A stretch of 64,000 nucleotides of DNA from Pilosibacter fragilis (GCF_032490495.1 NZ_JAVYJB010000005.1:1-64000), one strand, 5' to 3'. Shown: positions 9,346 through 18,566, counted from the first letter of the stretch. Program-made: numbers and translations. Notes: generated by a model not told the origin, from the sequence alone.

Positions 9346-10701
9346 ATGAAGAAGATTATCAAAAACGGCATTGTTGTGACGATGAACGCGGCAGGTGATG
9401 TCTGGGATCATGGTTATGTAATGTTTGAGGATACGAAGATCCTGGCAGCAGGTCCGGAAGATGAGCTTGAGAAAACGCTTCAGGAGCTTACTGCGCAGGG
9501 GATCTTAAAAGCTGGCGAGACCTTCGAGGAGATCGACGCGAAGCGCGCTATCGTGATCCCAGGCCTCGTAAACACCCATTGCCACCTCGGCATGATCCCG
9601 TTCCGCGGTCTCGGGGACGACTGCAAGGACCGCCTGCGGGTGTTCCTGCTTCCGATGGAGAATCAGGCCATGGACGCGGAGATGGTCAGGCTTTCCACGA
9701 GATATGCCATCGGCGAGCTGCTGCTCTCCGGTGTGACGACGGTGCTTGACATGTACTATTTCGAGGAAGTTGTGGCGAAGGTCATGGACGAGATGGGGAT
9801 CCGTGGAATCGCCGGGGAGACGGTGATGGAAAAGGATTCCTGCGACAGTAAGAACGCGGATGAGGCCATCGAGCGGGGAATCGCCCTGATCGAGGCGTAC
9901 AAAGATCACCCGCGCGTTTCCGGAGCGATCACGCCCCACGGAACAACGACCTGCAGCCCGGAGACCTTAAAGAGGGCCTATGAGGAGGATGTAAAGGCGG
10001 GAACCGTATTTACGCTCCATGTGGCGGAGATGGACTACGAGATGACCCAGTTAAGGGAACAGTATAACATGACGCCCATCGAGTTTATGGAGCATATCGG
10101 AGTCCTCGGACCGAATACGCTGGCGGCCCACAGCATCCGCACGACGGAACATGATGTGGAGATCCTCGCGAAGCATGGCGCGTCCGTGGCCCACTGCATC
10201 GCCTCCAACACGAAGGCCGCAAAGGGCGTAGCCCCGGTGTCACTGATGCATAAGCACGGCATGTCCGTCGGCTTCGGCACCGACGGTCCGGCGAGCGGAA
10301 ATACGTTAGACCTGTTCATCCAGATGCGGATGTGTGAGAACTTCCACAAAAATGAGCTCCACGACCGCAGCGCGTTCCCGGCAAAAGAGGTCGTCTCCAT
10401 GGCGACCATCGAGGGAGCAAGAGCGTTAGGACTCGGTGACATCACCGGTTCCATCGAGCCCGGAAAACAGGCGGATCTCGTCCTCGTAGAGACCGACTCC
10501 CCGAATATGTTTCCGGTATACGACCCGTATTCGGCACTTGTGTACAGCGCGATTGCATCGAATGTGAGAGATGTTTATGTTGCGGGTGAGTGCCTCGTAA
10601 AAGAAAAGAAGCTTGTCCGTGAGGACTTCGCGAAGATCAGGAATGACCTTCGGGAGAAGATGGAGCGGACGGCGTTTAAGGATATGAAGAATCTGGTGTA
10701 G
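9346..10701 (+). CDS. Amidohydrolase, TRZ/ATZ (SAH/MTA deaminase-like) family
   Basis: Zinc-dependent hydrolase or deaminase of about 451 residues, cytoplasmic. Metal ligands are visible: VNTHCHLG (HxH), LHVAEMD (His), AAHSIR (His) and FGTDGPAS (Asp). The spacing is that of the chlorohydrolase/cytosine-deaminase-like group that includes methylthioadenosine and S-adenosylhomocysteine deaminases, guanine deaminase and SsnA. The exact substrate cannot be fixed. As the last gene of the transporter/adenine deaminase operon it probably removes an amino group from a related base or nucleoside. Start uncertain: ATG 9346 opens the conserved KKIIKNGIVVTMN; ATG 9325 is also in frame. Confidence 0.85.
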   Translation: MKKIIKNGIVVTMNAAGDVWDHGYVMFEDTKILAAGPEDELEKTLQELTAQGILKAGETFEEIDAKRAIVIPGLVNTHCHLGMIPFRGLGDDCKDRLRVFLLPMENQAMDAEMVRLSTRYAIGELLLSGVTTVLDMYYFEEVVAKVMDEMGIRGIAGETVMEKDSCDSKNADEAIERGIALIEAYKDHPRVSGAITPHGTTTCSPETLKRAYEEDVKAGTVFTLHVAEMDYEMTQLREQYNMTPIEFMEHIGVLGPNTLAAHSIRTTEHDVEILAKHGASVAHCIASNTKAAKGVAPVSLMHKHGMSVGFGTDGPASGNTLDLFIQMRMCENFHKNELHDRSAFPAKEVVSMATIEGARALGLGDITGSIEPGKQADLVLVETDSPNMFPVYDPYSALVYSAIASNVRDVYVAGECLVKEKKLVREDFAKIRNDLREKMERTAFKDMKNLV

Positions 10702-10756
10702 AAGACAAATATCTTGACGGAAACTGTAAAAGTACATATAATTCTGAATATAGGAC

Positions 10757-10793
10757 AAGGAGATAGCTTGAGGAAGAGTTATCTCCTTTTTTT
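10757..10793 (+). terminator. Rho-independent terminator
   Basis: Stem GGAGATA / TATCTCC (10759-10786) with a 14-base loop and a run of T, ending the deaminase operon. Confidence 0.8.
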
Positions 10794-10853
10794 AAAATTT
10801 AGAGAGAAAAATACACAGACAGAGGTGCCTGTCAGGCAGCTGGGAGAAAAATA

Positions 10854-12398
10854 ATGAGGATGTTCAGGATAAAAATGACGGCGGCGAGGACAAACCCACA
10901 GCAGATCCGTGAGGTGCGGATCGATTCGGAAAAAACGGTGGGAGAACTTCTGGAACTTGTCCGTATTGTATATGAATATGGGGATGTAAGAGGAAGTCTG
11001 TTAAATGAGGCGGGGGCCAGCCAGTCCCCGGAGACAAAGCTTAAGGACCGGATCCACGTCAGAGATCTCCTGACCGTAAATTATGCGGACAAATCGATCA
11101 CACCGATTTATCTGGAAGTCCTTGAGGAGTTTGATGGATCCGGGGAGACAGCCCCGATTCTCGAAAGATACAGGATAATTCCAAGGCGGACAAGAAAGAC
11201 GGCATTTGGTTATCCTGTGTTTGCGCCTGAAGAGGCGGAGCGCTTTCAAAAATATCTGAATAAGGAGATCAGTAAGGTATTCGCCCCGGAACTTGTGGTG
11301 CCGGACTTTGCCTGGGAAATTGCGACACCGTGGCAATCATTGCTGGATTCCGGTACGGCTGCGGATCTGAAAATATTAATAAAAGAAAACAAGCTTCCCG
11401 TCAATGTCTATCTGAGAAAAGCGGAGCTGGAAAAGGGGATCATAAAAGAAGCAGGAAAATCAGATTTCTGGGAAAATATCATGCAGACAATGGGAATCAC
11501 TGAGTATTTTCAGGTCAAAGAGCTCTGCATTCAGGGCAGTAAATTTGTAAATGGAGACGCGGTGGATACAACATTCCCGGTTTTAAGCAGGAACCGTCTT
11601 GTTGATGAGAATTACTGGTATCGCACGATACTGGCAAAAGAATTCATGGAATTTTTTGAAAACTGGCTGGGGAGCGGAAAAGAAAGAGAATACATAAAGG
11701 ACCATGCGGAGCAGACCTGCTTTTTGGCAGCATGCAGGCTTTACGGCTTTGCGGACCGGGAGCTGGTGACTGAATTTTATAAGATCATGTGTCCGGAGCA
11801 AAATGCGGCAGAGCGGGTAGGAACTTTCTGGAAACAGGCGATGCAGTGCGCACTCCAGTATAATATCAAAAAGATAGTGGGGATGGAAGTCTACTATGAT
11901 TCGCAGAGTGTTTCCTCCAATTCTGTAAAGCTGTTATATCGGTCATTTCTTACGTCAGACCGGTTCCATTATGTTCCGACAAAGGCGGAGATCGAGGATA
12001 TCGCAATTTCCGGCATCGGTTTTTCAGAAAAAGACAGGGAAGCGCTGATAGACATGATGGAGAGAAAATACCGCTGTGAGAGAACGAACGGAAGATTTAT
12101 AGTTGGGGAACTTGAAAAAGCGATACATACAGGAATTCCGGTGGGAGAGCTTACCGGATATCTTCAGAAGGTATTATTATCGGGCAGAAGATCCTCATAC
12201 CTTGGCGATATCATGGAGATTCTTGAACGTGCGCAGCGGACGGTGAGGAAAATACCACTGGGAGGATATACGGAGACGGAGATCAACCGTGCGGTGACAA
12301 AGAAAAAAGTAGTACGGGTCGAAAAGAAGATATATCCGAATGACCCGTGTCCGTGCGGTTCCGGAAAGAAATACAAGAATTGCTGTGGAAGAAGGTGA
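10854..12398 (+). CDS. Unrecognised protein with C-terminal SEC-C zinc motif
   Basis: 514 residues, predicted cytoplasmic. The only family feature I can name is the C-terminal SEC-C motif (PNDPCPCGSGKKYKNCCG, residues about 495-512), a zinc-binding module known from SecA and from many proteins of unknown function. The N-terminal 120 residues (FRIKMTAARTNPQQIREVRI and onward) show alternating strands that could be a ubiquitin-like or pRiA4b-ORF3-like fold, a weak impression only. The middle is helical with many Trp, Tyr and Cys. The stop is five bases before the GTG of the SNF2 gene, so the two are almost certainly coupled partners. GGGAGAA precedes the ATG. Confidence 0.8.
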   Translation: MRMFRIKMTAARTNPQQIREVRIDSEKTVGELLELVRIVYEYGDVRGSLLNEAGASQSPETKLKDRIHVRDLLTVNYADKSITPIYLEVLEEFDGSGETAPILERYRIIPRRTRKTAFGYPVFAPEEAERFQKYLNKEISKVFAPELVVPDFAWEIATPWQSLLDSGTAADLKILIKENKLPVNVYLRKAELEKGIIKEAGKSDFWENIMQTMGITEYFQVKELCIQGSKFVNGDAVDTTFPVLSRNRLVDENYWYRTILAKEFMEFFENWLGSGKEREYIKDHAEQTCFLAACRLYGFADRELVTEFYKIMCPEQNAAERVGTFWKQAMQCALQYNIKKIVGMEVYYDSQSVSSNSVKLLYRSFLTSDRFHYVPTKAEIEDIAISGIGFSEKDREALIDMMERKYRCERTNGRFIVGELEKAIHTGIPVGELTGYLQKVLLSGRRSSYLGDIMEILERAQRTVRKIPLGGYTETEINRAVTKKKVVRVEKKIYPNDPCPCGSGKKYKNCCGRR

Positions 12399-12403
12399 GA
12401 GGC

Positions 12404-15400
12404 GTGGGGACAAAGAATGAGATAGTTTACGATCTCAGACATTTTGAGAGAGATTTCAATGGGACAGAGCAGGTCAATGGTCTGGAGCTGGCTCTGGCGG
12501 AGCCTAAAAAAGATATCAGGATTAAGATGCTGGCAAACGAGCAGAGGGAGGCTGGGATTCCTTATGTGTCAGGGGATAAGATCTTTTCACTGAGGGCAGT
12601 CTGGAAGAATGATTCCAATACGCAGAGCGCGTTATGCAACGTGTACGTGGACGAAACACACGGGGAATGGATCTCGGCAAACTGCAGCTGCTCAGAATTT
12701 AATAGGAACAGATATTGCTGCCATCATGTCACCGCGCTTCTCTCCCAATATCTGATGGATCATTGGGGAACGGAAATTTTCCGGGGAACAAAAATCGAAA
12801 AGAAGCTGGCGGAGCAGGCCGGAGTACCGGATCCATTTGTTCCGGGAGTTCTGAGAAAAACGGATCAGGATCTTCTTGAAATGTTGAACATGCCCCAGGT
12901 CGGGAATATGGATCCGCTGGCGGAACTTGCGACAAACACGGAACTTCATATGGAATGCCATCTGGCGAAAGAAAAGGGTGGTGTCTCCCTGGAGCTGAAG
13001 ATCGGAAGTAAGAGAAGGTATGTGGTAAAAAGCATGCTGGAATTGTTTAGATCCTGCGATGAGGGAAGAGTGTACCAGATCGGAAAGACAGACTGTCTTT
13101 CATCGCTTGACCAGTTTGACATGGATGGGCGGAGAGCGATGGAGCTTCTGCTGGGACAGTACCGTCATAAAAAGAGCACACCATATTTCTCAACTATGTT
13201 TCTGCGCACGAGTGGCAGTTACAATGAGAGATATGTTTATCTGGAAGGACGCGATCTTGACGCATGGATGGAAAATGTGGGAGAGATTCCATGCTATGTC
13301 GGAGATGATCAGGTAAGAATCAGACTTGATGGTGCGGGACCGGAGATTTCCATGGAGAGGCAGCCATATGGAATGCTTTTAAAGACGGAAAGCTTTTTTA
13401 TCCTTGCTAAGACGGAAGACTGGATCTATTTTCAGACAGGAGACCGGGTCAGCCGTACCAGGAATCAGCAGGGTGGACGTCTGGGAGAAATTTTGGAGTT
13501 ATTGTCTGGAAAGTCGGAATTTTATATCAGAAATAAAGAACTCCCCCTGTTTTTTGGGCAGGTGCTTCCGGCAATCGAGGATCAGACAGAGATCCAGACA
13601 ACGGGATTTGCGCTGGATGAGTATCGTCCGGAGATCCCGAAAGTATCGATCTATCTTGATATCTCTCAGGATGAGATCATCTCCTGCCAGGTAAAATGCA
13701 GGTATGACAGAAGCGGGAAAGAATATCTTCTTTATGATGAGACAGACCGTTCCGTGAGAAACAACGGATTTGAGGAAGAGTTGCGGAGAGTGACCGGAAA
13801 ATATTTCAATGCTTATGATGAGACCAACAAGTCAATGTGCCTCTCCGGCGGTCCGGAGGAGCTGTATCATTTTCTGACAGAGAGTGTGACGGAGTTAGGA
13901 AAATCCGGGGAAGTATTTATTTCGGACGCGCTTCAGAAACTGAAGGTGCGGAAGCTGCCATCGGTGGATATCGGAATCCGCATGGATACAGGTCTTCTTT
14001 ATATGTCGATTCAGGCGCCGGATATGACAAAGGATGAGCTTGCGGAGATCCTGTCGTTATATTCAAATAAAAAGAAATTTTTCCGCCTGAAAAATGGCAG
14101 CTTTATGACAACAGATCCGGAAAAACAGAAGGAGTGGGCGGTTCTTGCTGAGACCTTTTTACAGTATGGAAAGAAAGATCCGGCGAGTATGGAGATTCCG
14201 GCGTTCCGGGCACTTTATCTGGACGAGATGCTGAAGAACCGGGATGGGATTATCCTTGAGGAGAATCGGAAGTACAAAGAGCTGCTCTTTAATATGGATA
14301 CAGCAAAAGAGGCAAATGATGAGGTCCCGGAATCCTTGAGGGGAATCCTGCGCCCGTATCAGGCGGATGGATTCCGGTGGATGAAGACGTTAAAACGATG
14401 CGGCTTCTGCGGAATCCTTGCGGATGACATGGGACTTGGAAAGACTCTTCAGATGCTGACGTTCCTGCTATCTGAGAAAGAGGAAGGAAAGACAGGAGAT
14501 GAACTGCGGACGTTGATCGTTACTCCGGCTTCTCTTGTATACAACTGGAAAAAAGAGATCGGCCAGTTTGTGCCGGAGCTTTCCTGCAAGGTGATTACAG
14601 GAAATGCGGCAGAGCGGCAGGAAATGATCCAGAATGAGGAAGATAGGGATATCTGGATCACATCCTATGACCTTCTGAAACGCGATATTGCATGCTACGA
14701 GAATATCCGGTTCGCAAATCAGGTGATCGATGAAGCGCAGTACATCAAAAACCATGGTACCCAGGCGGCAAAGAGTGTGCGTCTGATCCAGAGTGGATTC
14801 CGGATGGCGCTGACGGGAACTCCGATGGAAAACCGTCTCAGTGAGCTTTGGAGTATTTTCGATTTCCTGATGCCAGGCTTCCTTTATGGATACCAAGGCT
14901 TCCGGGAGAAATTTGAAGAAGCGATCATGAATGACAGAGATGAAGAAGTGAGTGCGAGATTGCGCAGCATGGTACATCCGTTTATTCTTCGCCGACTGAA
15001 AAAGGATGTGCTCACGGAGCTTCCGGACAAGATTGAAAAGACGGTAACGATTGAGCTTGAAGGAGAGCAGAGAAAGCTGTATGACGCATACGCAAAGCGG
15101 CTGAAACTGTATCTGGAAAAGCAGAGCAAAGAGGAATTTAAACAGAGCAAGCTGGAAGTATTGAAGGAACTCACAAGACTGCGCCAGCTTTGCTGCGGTC
15201 CGGAGTTATTTCTGGAAAACTATCACGGTGAAAACGCGAAGATGGATGCCTGTGTGGAACTTGTGAGACAGGCAGTCGACGGTGGACATAAGGTGCTTCT
15301 GTTCTCCCAGTTTACGAGTGTGTTGGATGAAATTGAAAAGGCGCTTGCGAAAGAGAAAATCGAGGATCACCGAATTGATGGAAGCGTGTCGAAGGAGCAG

Positions 15401-15739
15401 AGGATCCGGCTTGTGGATTCCTTTGAGACGGACGATGTTCCTGTGTTCTGTATTTCCTTGAAAGCTGGTGGTACAGGACTGAACCTGACGGCGGCAGATA
15501 TCGTGATCCACTACGATCCATGGTGGAATGTTGCTGCGCAGAATCAGGCAACAGACCGTGCGCACCGGATCGGTCAGAGGAACACGGTGACGGTCTATGA
15601 CCTGATCGCGGAGAACACGATCGAGGAGCAGATTAAAAAGCTTCAGGAGAGCAAGAGTGCTCTTGCGGAGGAGATCTTGTCTGGAGAAGGAATCCAGAGT
15701 ATTGTACTGGATCGGGATGAGATTTTGAAGATGCTGTAA
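12404..15739 (+). CDS. SWIM zinc-finger SNF2-family ATPase
   Basis: Large DNA-dependent ATPase or translocase of about 1,112 residues. In order: a SWIM zinc finger near residues 90-108 (CSCSEF...CCHH, CxCxnCxH), a long Firmicutes SNF2-associated region (about 130-620), then the SNF2 core. The core has Walker A DDMGLGKT (about 675), Walker B DEAQ (about 776), LTGTPMENRLSELW, and the second lobe with FSQFTSVLD, KAGGTGLNLTAAD and QATDRAHRIGQ (about 1048). All catalytic motifs are intact. I chose GTG 12404, with AAGGTG six bases upstream. It overlaps no gene and follows the SEC-C gene by five bases. Its role in bacteria is not established. Confidence 0.92.
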   Translation: MGTKNEIVYDLRHFERDFNGTEQVNGLELALAEPKKDIRIKMLANEQREAGIPYVSGDKIFSLRAVWKNDSNTQSALCNVYVDETHGEWISANCSCSEFNRNRYCCHHVTALLSQYLMDHWGTEIFRGTKIEKKLAEQAGVPDPFVPGVLRKTDQDLLEMLNMPQVGNMDPLAELATNTELHMECHLAKEKGGVSLELKIGSKRRYVVKSMLELFRSCDEGRVYQIGKTDCLSSLDQFDMDGRRAMELLLGQYRHKKSTPYFSTMFLRTSGSYNERYVYLEGRDLDAWMENVGEIPCYVGDDQVRIRLDGAGPEISMERQPYGMLLKTESFFILAKTEDWIYFQTGDRVSRTRNQQGGRLGEILELLSGKSEFYIRNKELPLFFGQVLPAIEDQTEIQTTGFALDEYRPEIPKVSIYLDISQDEIISCQVKCRYDRSGKEYLLYDETDRSVRNNGFEEELRRVTGKYFNAYDETNKSMCLSGGPEELYHFLTESVTELGKSGEVFISDALQKLKVRKLPSVDIGIRMDTGLLYMSIQAPDMTKDELAEILSLYSNKKKFFRLKNGSFMTTDPEKQKEWAVLAETFLQYGKKDPASMEIPAFRALYLDEMLKNRDGIILEENRKYKELLFNMDTAKEANDEVPESLRGILRPYQADGFRWMKTLKRCGFCGILADDMGLGKTLQMLTFLLSEKEEGKTGDELRTLIVTPASLVYNWKKEIGQFVPELSCKVITGNAAERQEMIQNEEDRDIWITSYDLLKRDIACYENIRFANQVIDEAQYIKNHGTQAAKSVRLIQSGFRMALTGTPMENRLSELWSIFDFLMPGFLYGYQGFREKFEEAIMNDRDEEVSARLRSMVHPFILRRLKKDVLTELPDKIEKTVTIELEGEQRKLYDAYAKRLKLYLEKQSKEEFKQSKLEVLKELTRLRQLCCGPELFLENYHGENAKMDACVELVRQAVDGGHKVLLFSQFTSVLDEIEKALAKEKIEDHRIDGSVSKEQRIRLVDSFETDDVPVFCISLKAGGTGLNLTAADIVIHYDPWWNVAAQNQATDRAHRIGQRNTVTVYDLIAENTIEEQIKKLQESKSALAEEILSGEGIQSIVLDRDEILKML

Positions 15740-15788
15740 AAGTGTATTGCCGCTTCAGATAAGCTGGGGTAGTGCATTCAGAAGAAGT

Positions 15789-15840
15789 AAAGGTCACTTG
15801 GCCCCCTTTGATCGGTGGGAGTCATGTGACCTTTGTCTTA
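15789..15840 (+). terminator. Rho-independent terminator
   Basis: Perfect 9-bp stem AAAGGTCAC / GTGACCTTT (15789-15834) with a 28-base loop and a weak T-rich tail, 50 bases after the SNF2 gene. Confidence 0.65.
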
Positions 15841-16093
15841 TTCACGGAATTTTCTACGATAAACTTGATTGAGTAATGTGGTGAGAAAATTCCTTTTCGA
15901 TATCTTTTTGGTAGACGGGATGAAGCGCGGATTCCACCAGAATAAAGTTTAAGATCCATTGGATCATGTAGCAGAAGCAGTTCCTCTGCGAAAAAAAGCA
16001 AATCCAAATATTACTTCGGAACCTAAATATATGGCAGAACCGGAGAAATATCAATGATAGTTCAGAAAGTGAAATAACGTGAGGATAGAAATA
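15841..16093. other. Gap with no recognisable gene
   Basis: About 250 AT-rich bases between two convergent terminators. A short minus-strand frame exists (15822-16007), but it lacks a ribosome binding site and resembles no family I know. It could be a relic. Confidence 0.3.
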
Positions 16094-16126
16094 AAAAGAT
16101 CCTGCCCCATAGTAAGACAGGATCTT
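16094..16126 (-). terminator. Rho-independent terminator of the RelA/SpoT-domain gene
   Basis: On the minus strand, a 9-bp stem AAGATCCTG / CAGGATCTT is followed by TTTTTAT, about 55 bases after the stop at 16180. Confidence 0.75.
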
Positions 16127-16179
16127 CGGCGATACTCCTGCAGGAGTACAAAATTGTTTATATGATCAGTGATTGAGGG

Positions 16180-17169
16180 TTAATCCACCAGCTCATTCTG
16201 ATGTCTCGACAAATGCTCATAGGGCAGGATCAACCGTCCGCGGTAGAGGCCGCAGCCATCGTTTACGAGGTCATTATTGATGGCGGAGAACATGTTTACG
16301 TCGAGGTCGGCGAGGTTTAAGGTTACGAGGCGGCGGCAGCGCTCGTAGGCTTCATCAAAGTAGACGCATTCGCCCACAGGGATCTCGTCGCGGCGGGCGC
16401 GCTCGCCCTCCTGGCGCTTCTCGTAGCTTAAGTGGTTGGCGACACCGATCTCCGCAATATCGTCCATGTGCTTGGTGCGGAGCTGGACTTCCATATAGCT
16501 GCGGGAGCTGTTGTCGTAGAAGGTGATGTGGAGTGACTGGTAGTCCTCAGAAGTATTTCCACAGATATAGTCGCGGTAGTAAGGCTTCACATCATCGTTT
16601 AATAACGGCGAGGTGCTTTTCTTCACACCGTAGGCCGGTTCCGCGGTAAATCCCCGCTCTTCGAGAAAGCCCGGAAGTTCGTTGGCGATCTGGTAGAGGT
16701 ATCGGAGGTCAGCTTCTTCCTGAGATTCATCAGGTTTCAGGTAGCATTTCGGCAGAGAAGTCACGATCCGGTATGCGATCAGATCCCGAAAACAGCTGAG
16801 GCGCTGCTTGAGTTCGGAAATCGACGGGTAGGCCTTATTTTCCATATAGTAATCATAGATATATTCGACGATGTAGCCGTTGAACTTTGCCTCCGCGCGG
16901 ATCAGGGATTTGATGCGCCCTTTGAAGTTAAAGGCCAAAAGCGGATATTCCTTTGCCATATGGATATAAAATTCCCGGATCTTCTGGGACTGGGCAGTAA
17001 GGAAATCATTGTGCTCGAGCAGCTCCCGGATCTGGAGCAGAAAGTTCGCATGCATCAGGTCGATCTCATTGCCGGTGCATTTTGCCTCTTTCTTCAGGTC
17101 CTGGCTGTAGTTTTTTAAAATTTTGAACATGGTATCGCCGGAATAAAGATAATCATTTAATGTAACCAT
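16180..17169 (-). CDS. Stand-alone RelA/SpoT synthetase-domain protein
   Basis: About 329 residues. The central part (about 70-245) is a RelA/SpoT nucleotidyltransferase domain, which in the family makes (p)ppGpp or related alarmones from GTP/GDP and ATP. Visible elements are FKGRIKSLIRAEAKF, FRDLIAYRIV, SEDYQSLHITFYD and SYMEVQLRTKHMDDIAEIG with ANHLSYEK. There is no HD hydrolase, TGS or ACT domain. It is therefore a small-synthetase-like protein, longer than typical RelQ/RelP (about 210-260), with an extra N-terminal helical part and a C-terminal tail of about 80 residues. ATG 17169 has GAGGAG eight bases upstream. Some relatives modify other nucleotides or tRNA, so alarmone synthesis is inference. 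Confidence 0.82.
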   Translation of the reverse strand: MVTLNDYLYSGDTMFKILKNYSQDLKKEAKCTGNEIDLMHANFLLQIRELLEHNDFLTAQSQKIREFYIHMAKEYPLLAFNFKGRIKSLIRAEAKFNGYIVEYIYDYYMENKAYPSISELKQRLSCFRDLIAYRIVTSLPKCYLKPDESQEEADLRYLYQIANELPGFLEERGFTAEPAYGVKKSTSPLLNDDVKPYYRDYICGNTSEDYQSLHITFYDNSSRSYMEVQLRTKHMDDIAEIGVANHLSYEKRQEGERARRDEIPVGECVYFDEAYERCRRLVTLNLADLDVNMFSAINNDLVNDGCGLYRGRLILPYEHLSRHQNELVD

Positions 17170-17293
17170 GGCTGTCACTCCTCTGTCGTAGATAATTATA
17201 TTTTATCAAAATCAGCGGCATTATCAAGAAAAATGTAACGATGTTTTCCGATGGTCGAGACATGGATCGGCAAAACAGAAATGGAAAAAGAGC

Positions 17294-17322
17294 TTGCCGC
17301 ACGAGTTAGTTTGTGCTAACAT
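17294..17322 (+). promoter_or_regulatory. lysR promoter with dyad operator
   Basis: TTGCCG (17294-17299), a 17-base spacer and TAACAT (17317-17322) form a plausible promoter for the LysR gene at 17415. The dyad GTTAG-TTTGTG-CTAAC (17305-17320) fills the spacer and enters the -10 box. The same pattern recurs, inverted, at 18597-18614 in the nik promoter. Confidence 0.6.
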
Positions 17323-17373
17323 ATCACACAGACAACTGTGCTGCAGCATGTACTTGTGAATGGAAAGGAAAAG

Positions 17374-17400
17374 GTAACCGTGAAGGTACTGAATGGTTAC
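17374..17400 (+). repeat. 27-nt terminal hairpin of repeat family A
   Basis: Arms GTAACC / GGTTAC enclose the conserved loop segment GAAGGTACTGAAT. Length and sequence match the 27-nt end hairpins at 90-116 and 38933-38959. It sits in the leader of the lysR gene, 14 bases before its start codon and next to its ribosome binding site, so it could affect translation. Confidence 0.7.
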
Positions 17401-17414
17401 AGGAAAATAATAAA

Positions 17415-18323
17415 ATGGAGATCAAACAACTGGAATATTTTGCGGCGGCGGTGGAGTATGGGAGCCTGAACCGCGCGGCAGAGAAATTATATACAACACA
17501 GCCGAATGTGAGCCGCGTGTTAAACAGTCTGGAAAAAGAGCTGCATGTGACGCTTCTGGAGAGAAGCAACAAGGGAATCAAGATGACACCACAGGGGGAA
17601 GAACTCTATGGTCATGCGATGAGCATCTTAAAACACTCCAATGTCATCCGTTCGATGTCGGAGCGGCCGAACGGGAGAAGATTTTCGGTGTCCGGTTACA
17701 GGAGTGGCCTGCTCACAAAACTGATGGTGCAGCTGTATCAGGGCGGTAGAGAGCAGATAAAATATGAATACCGGGAAGGAACTGTGGAGGAGATCACAGA
17801 TAACGTGGCGGCAAGGATCTCAGAGATCGGGATCGTCTATTTCGCGGAAGCACAGATGCCGTGTTTTCAGCATATCATGTGGCATAAAAAACTGGAATTC
17901 TATAAGCTGGCGCTTAGGGGGATTTGTGTCTATGTTGGGGAAAATCATCCGCTATATGAACGGGAATCTATTCGCTTTCCTGAACTGAAGGGGATGAAAT
18001 TTGTGACGGAGACGGAAGATTTCTTTGCCATGGAACATCATATCGAGAGGATCAGCGTCGGTGCGTTCATCTCGGAACAGCATATGAATGACAGGTTTTA
18101 TACAAACAGCGATTACATGATCAATAACCTGCTTTTGCATTCTGACGTGTGCTGCCTGGGGATCGATATTGTCCCGGCAGGTTACCGGAAATACGGAATC
18201 AAAGCACTTAAAATCGAGGACTGTGAGCCATTCCTGGCATTCGGGTTTGTGGCGGCGGAGAATGCCTCGCTGTCTGCGGAGGCAGAGCAGTATCTGGGGA
18301 AATTGAAGACATATTTACAGTGA
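17415..18323 (+). CDS. LysR-family transcriptional regulator
   Basis: About 302 residues. The helix-turn-helix (MEIKQLEYFAAAVEYGSLNR, TTQPNVSRVLNSLEKELHVTLL) is followed by an effector domain from about residue 85. An open frame extends upstream, but ATG 17415 has AGGAAA upstream and begins at the typical LysR N-terminus. It precedes and reads in the same direction as the nik-type transporter operon. Similar dyads in its own promoter and in that of nikA suggest autoregulation and control of the transporter. The effector is unknown. Confidence 0.88.
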   Translation: MEIKQLEYFAAAVEYGSLNRAAEKLYTTQPNVSRVLNSLEKELHVTLLERSNKGIKMTPQGEELYGHAMSILKHSNVIRSMSERPNGRRFSVSGYRSGLLTKLMVQLYQGGREQIKYEYREGTVEEITDNVAARISEIGIVYFAEAQMPCFQHIMWHKKLEFYKLALRGICVYVGENHPLYERESIRFPELKGMKFVTETEDFFAMEHHIERISVGAFISEQHMNDRFYTNSDYMINNLLLHSDVCCLGIDIVPAGYRKYGIKALKIEDCEPFLAFGFVAAENASLSAEAEQYLGKLKTYLQ

Positions 18324-18404
18324 TGATGTTAGTCAGTAACGGTTCAGCAGGCCTGCGTATTTGAACTCTAAAATCCTGTTGACGGAACCGATCTGGAATG
18401 GATA

Positions 18405-18493
18405 TCCGCAAGGATGCGCAGTGATTCTGTGAAGAATAAATCAGTTTACGCTGACCAGAATCACGCGCCAGACCTCATGGACGTTCGACTTGA
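18405..18493 (-). repeat. Dispersed structured repeat, family B, copy 1
   Basis: The reverse complement matches 20341-20430 and 51674-51760 closely. It shares the blocks CGAACGTCC, GGCGCGTGATTC, a central GTCAG/CTGA hairpin, GAATCACTGCGCATCC and GCGGA. The outer stem is GTGATTC / GAATCAC. It lies between lysR and its terminator-like hairpin, upstream of nikA. It is preceded at 18389-18407 by a fragment resembling the GGAATGGAT part of family A. Confidence 0.75.
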
Positions 18494-18497
18494 AATG

Positions 18498-18566
18498 AAA
18501 AGCGTATAGCAGATGGTATTTATATGAGTGATATCATATAAAAAATCCTCATTGCTATACGCTTTT
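18498..18566 (+). terminator. Terminator-like hairpin after lysR
   Basis: Perfect 14-bp stem (AAAAGCGTATAGCA / TGCTATACGCTTTT), followed by GTT. A small secondary stem, TATATGA / TCATATA, lies in the loop. It separates the lysR transcript from the nik promoter at 18595. Confidence 0.65.

Noticed and set aside
10854..15739. SEC-C/SNF2 pair as part of a known phage-defence system
   Set aside because: There is no methyltransferase, nuclease, phospholipase D or DUF1998-type gene nearby as in DISARM-like systems, and the neighbours are metabolic.
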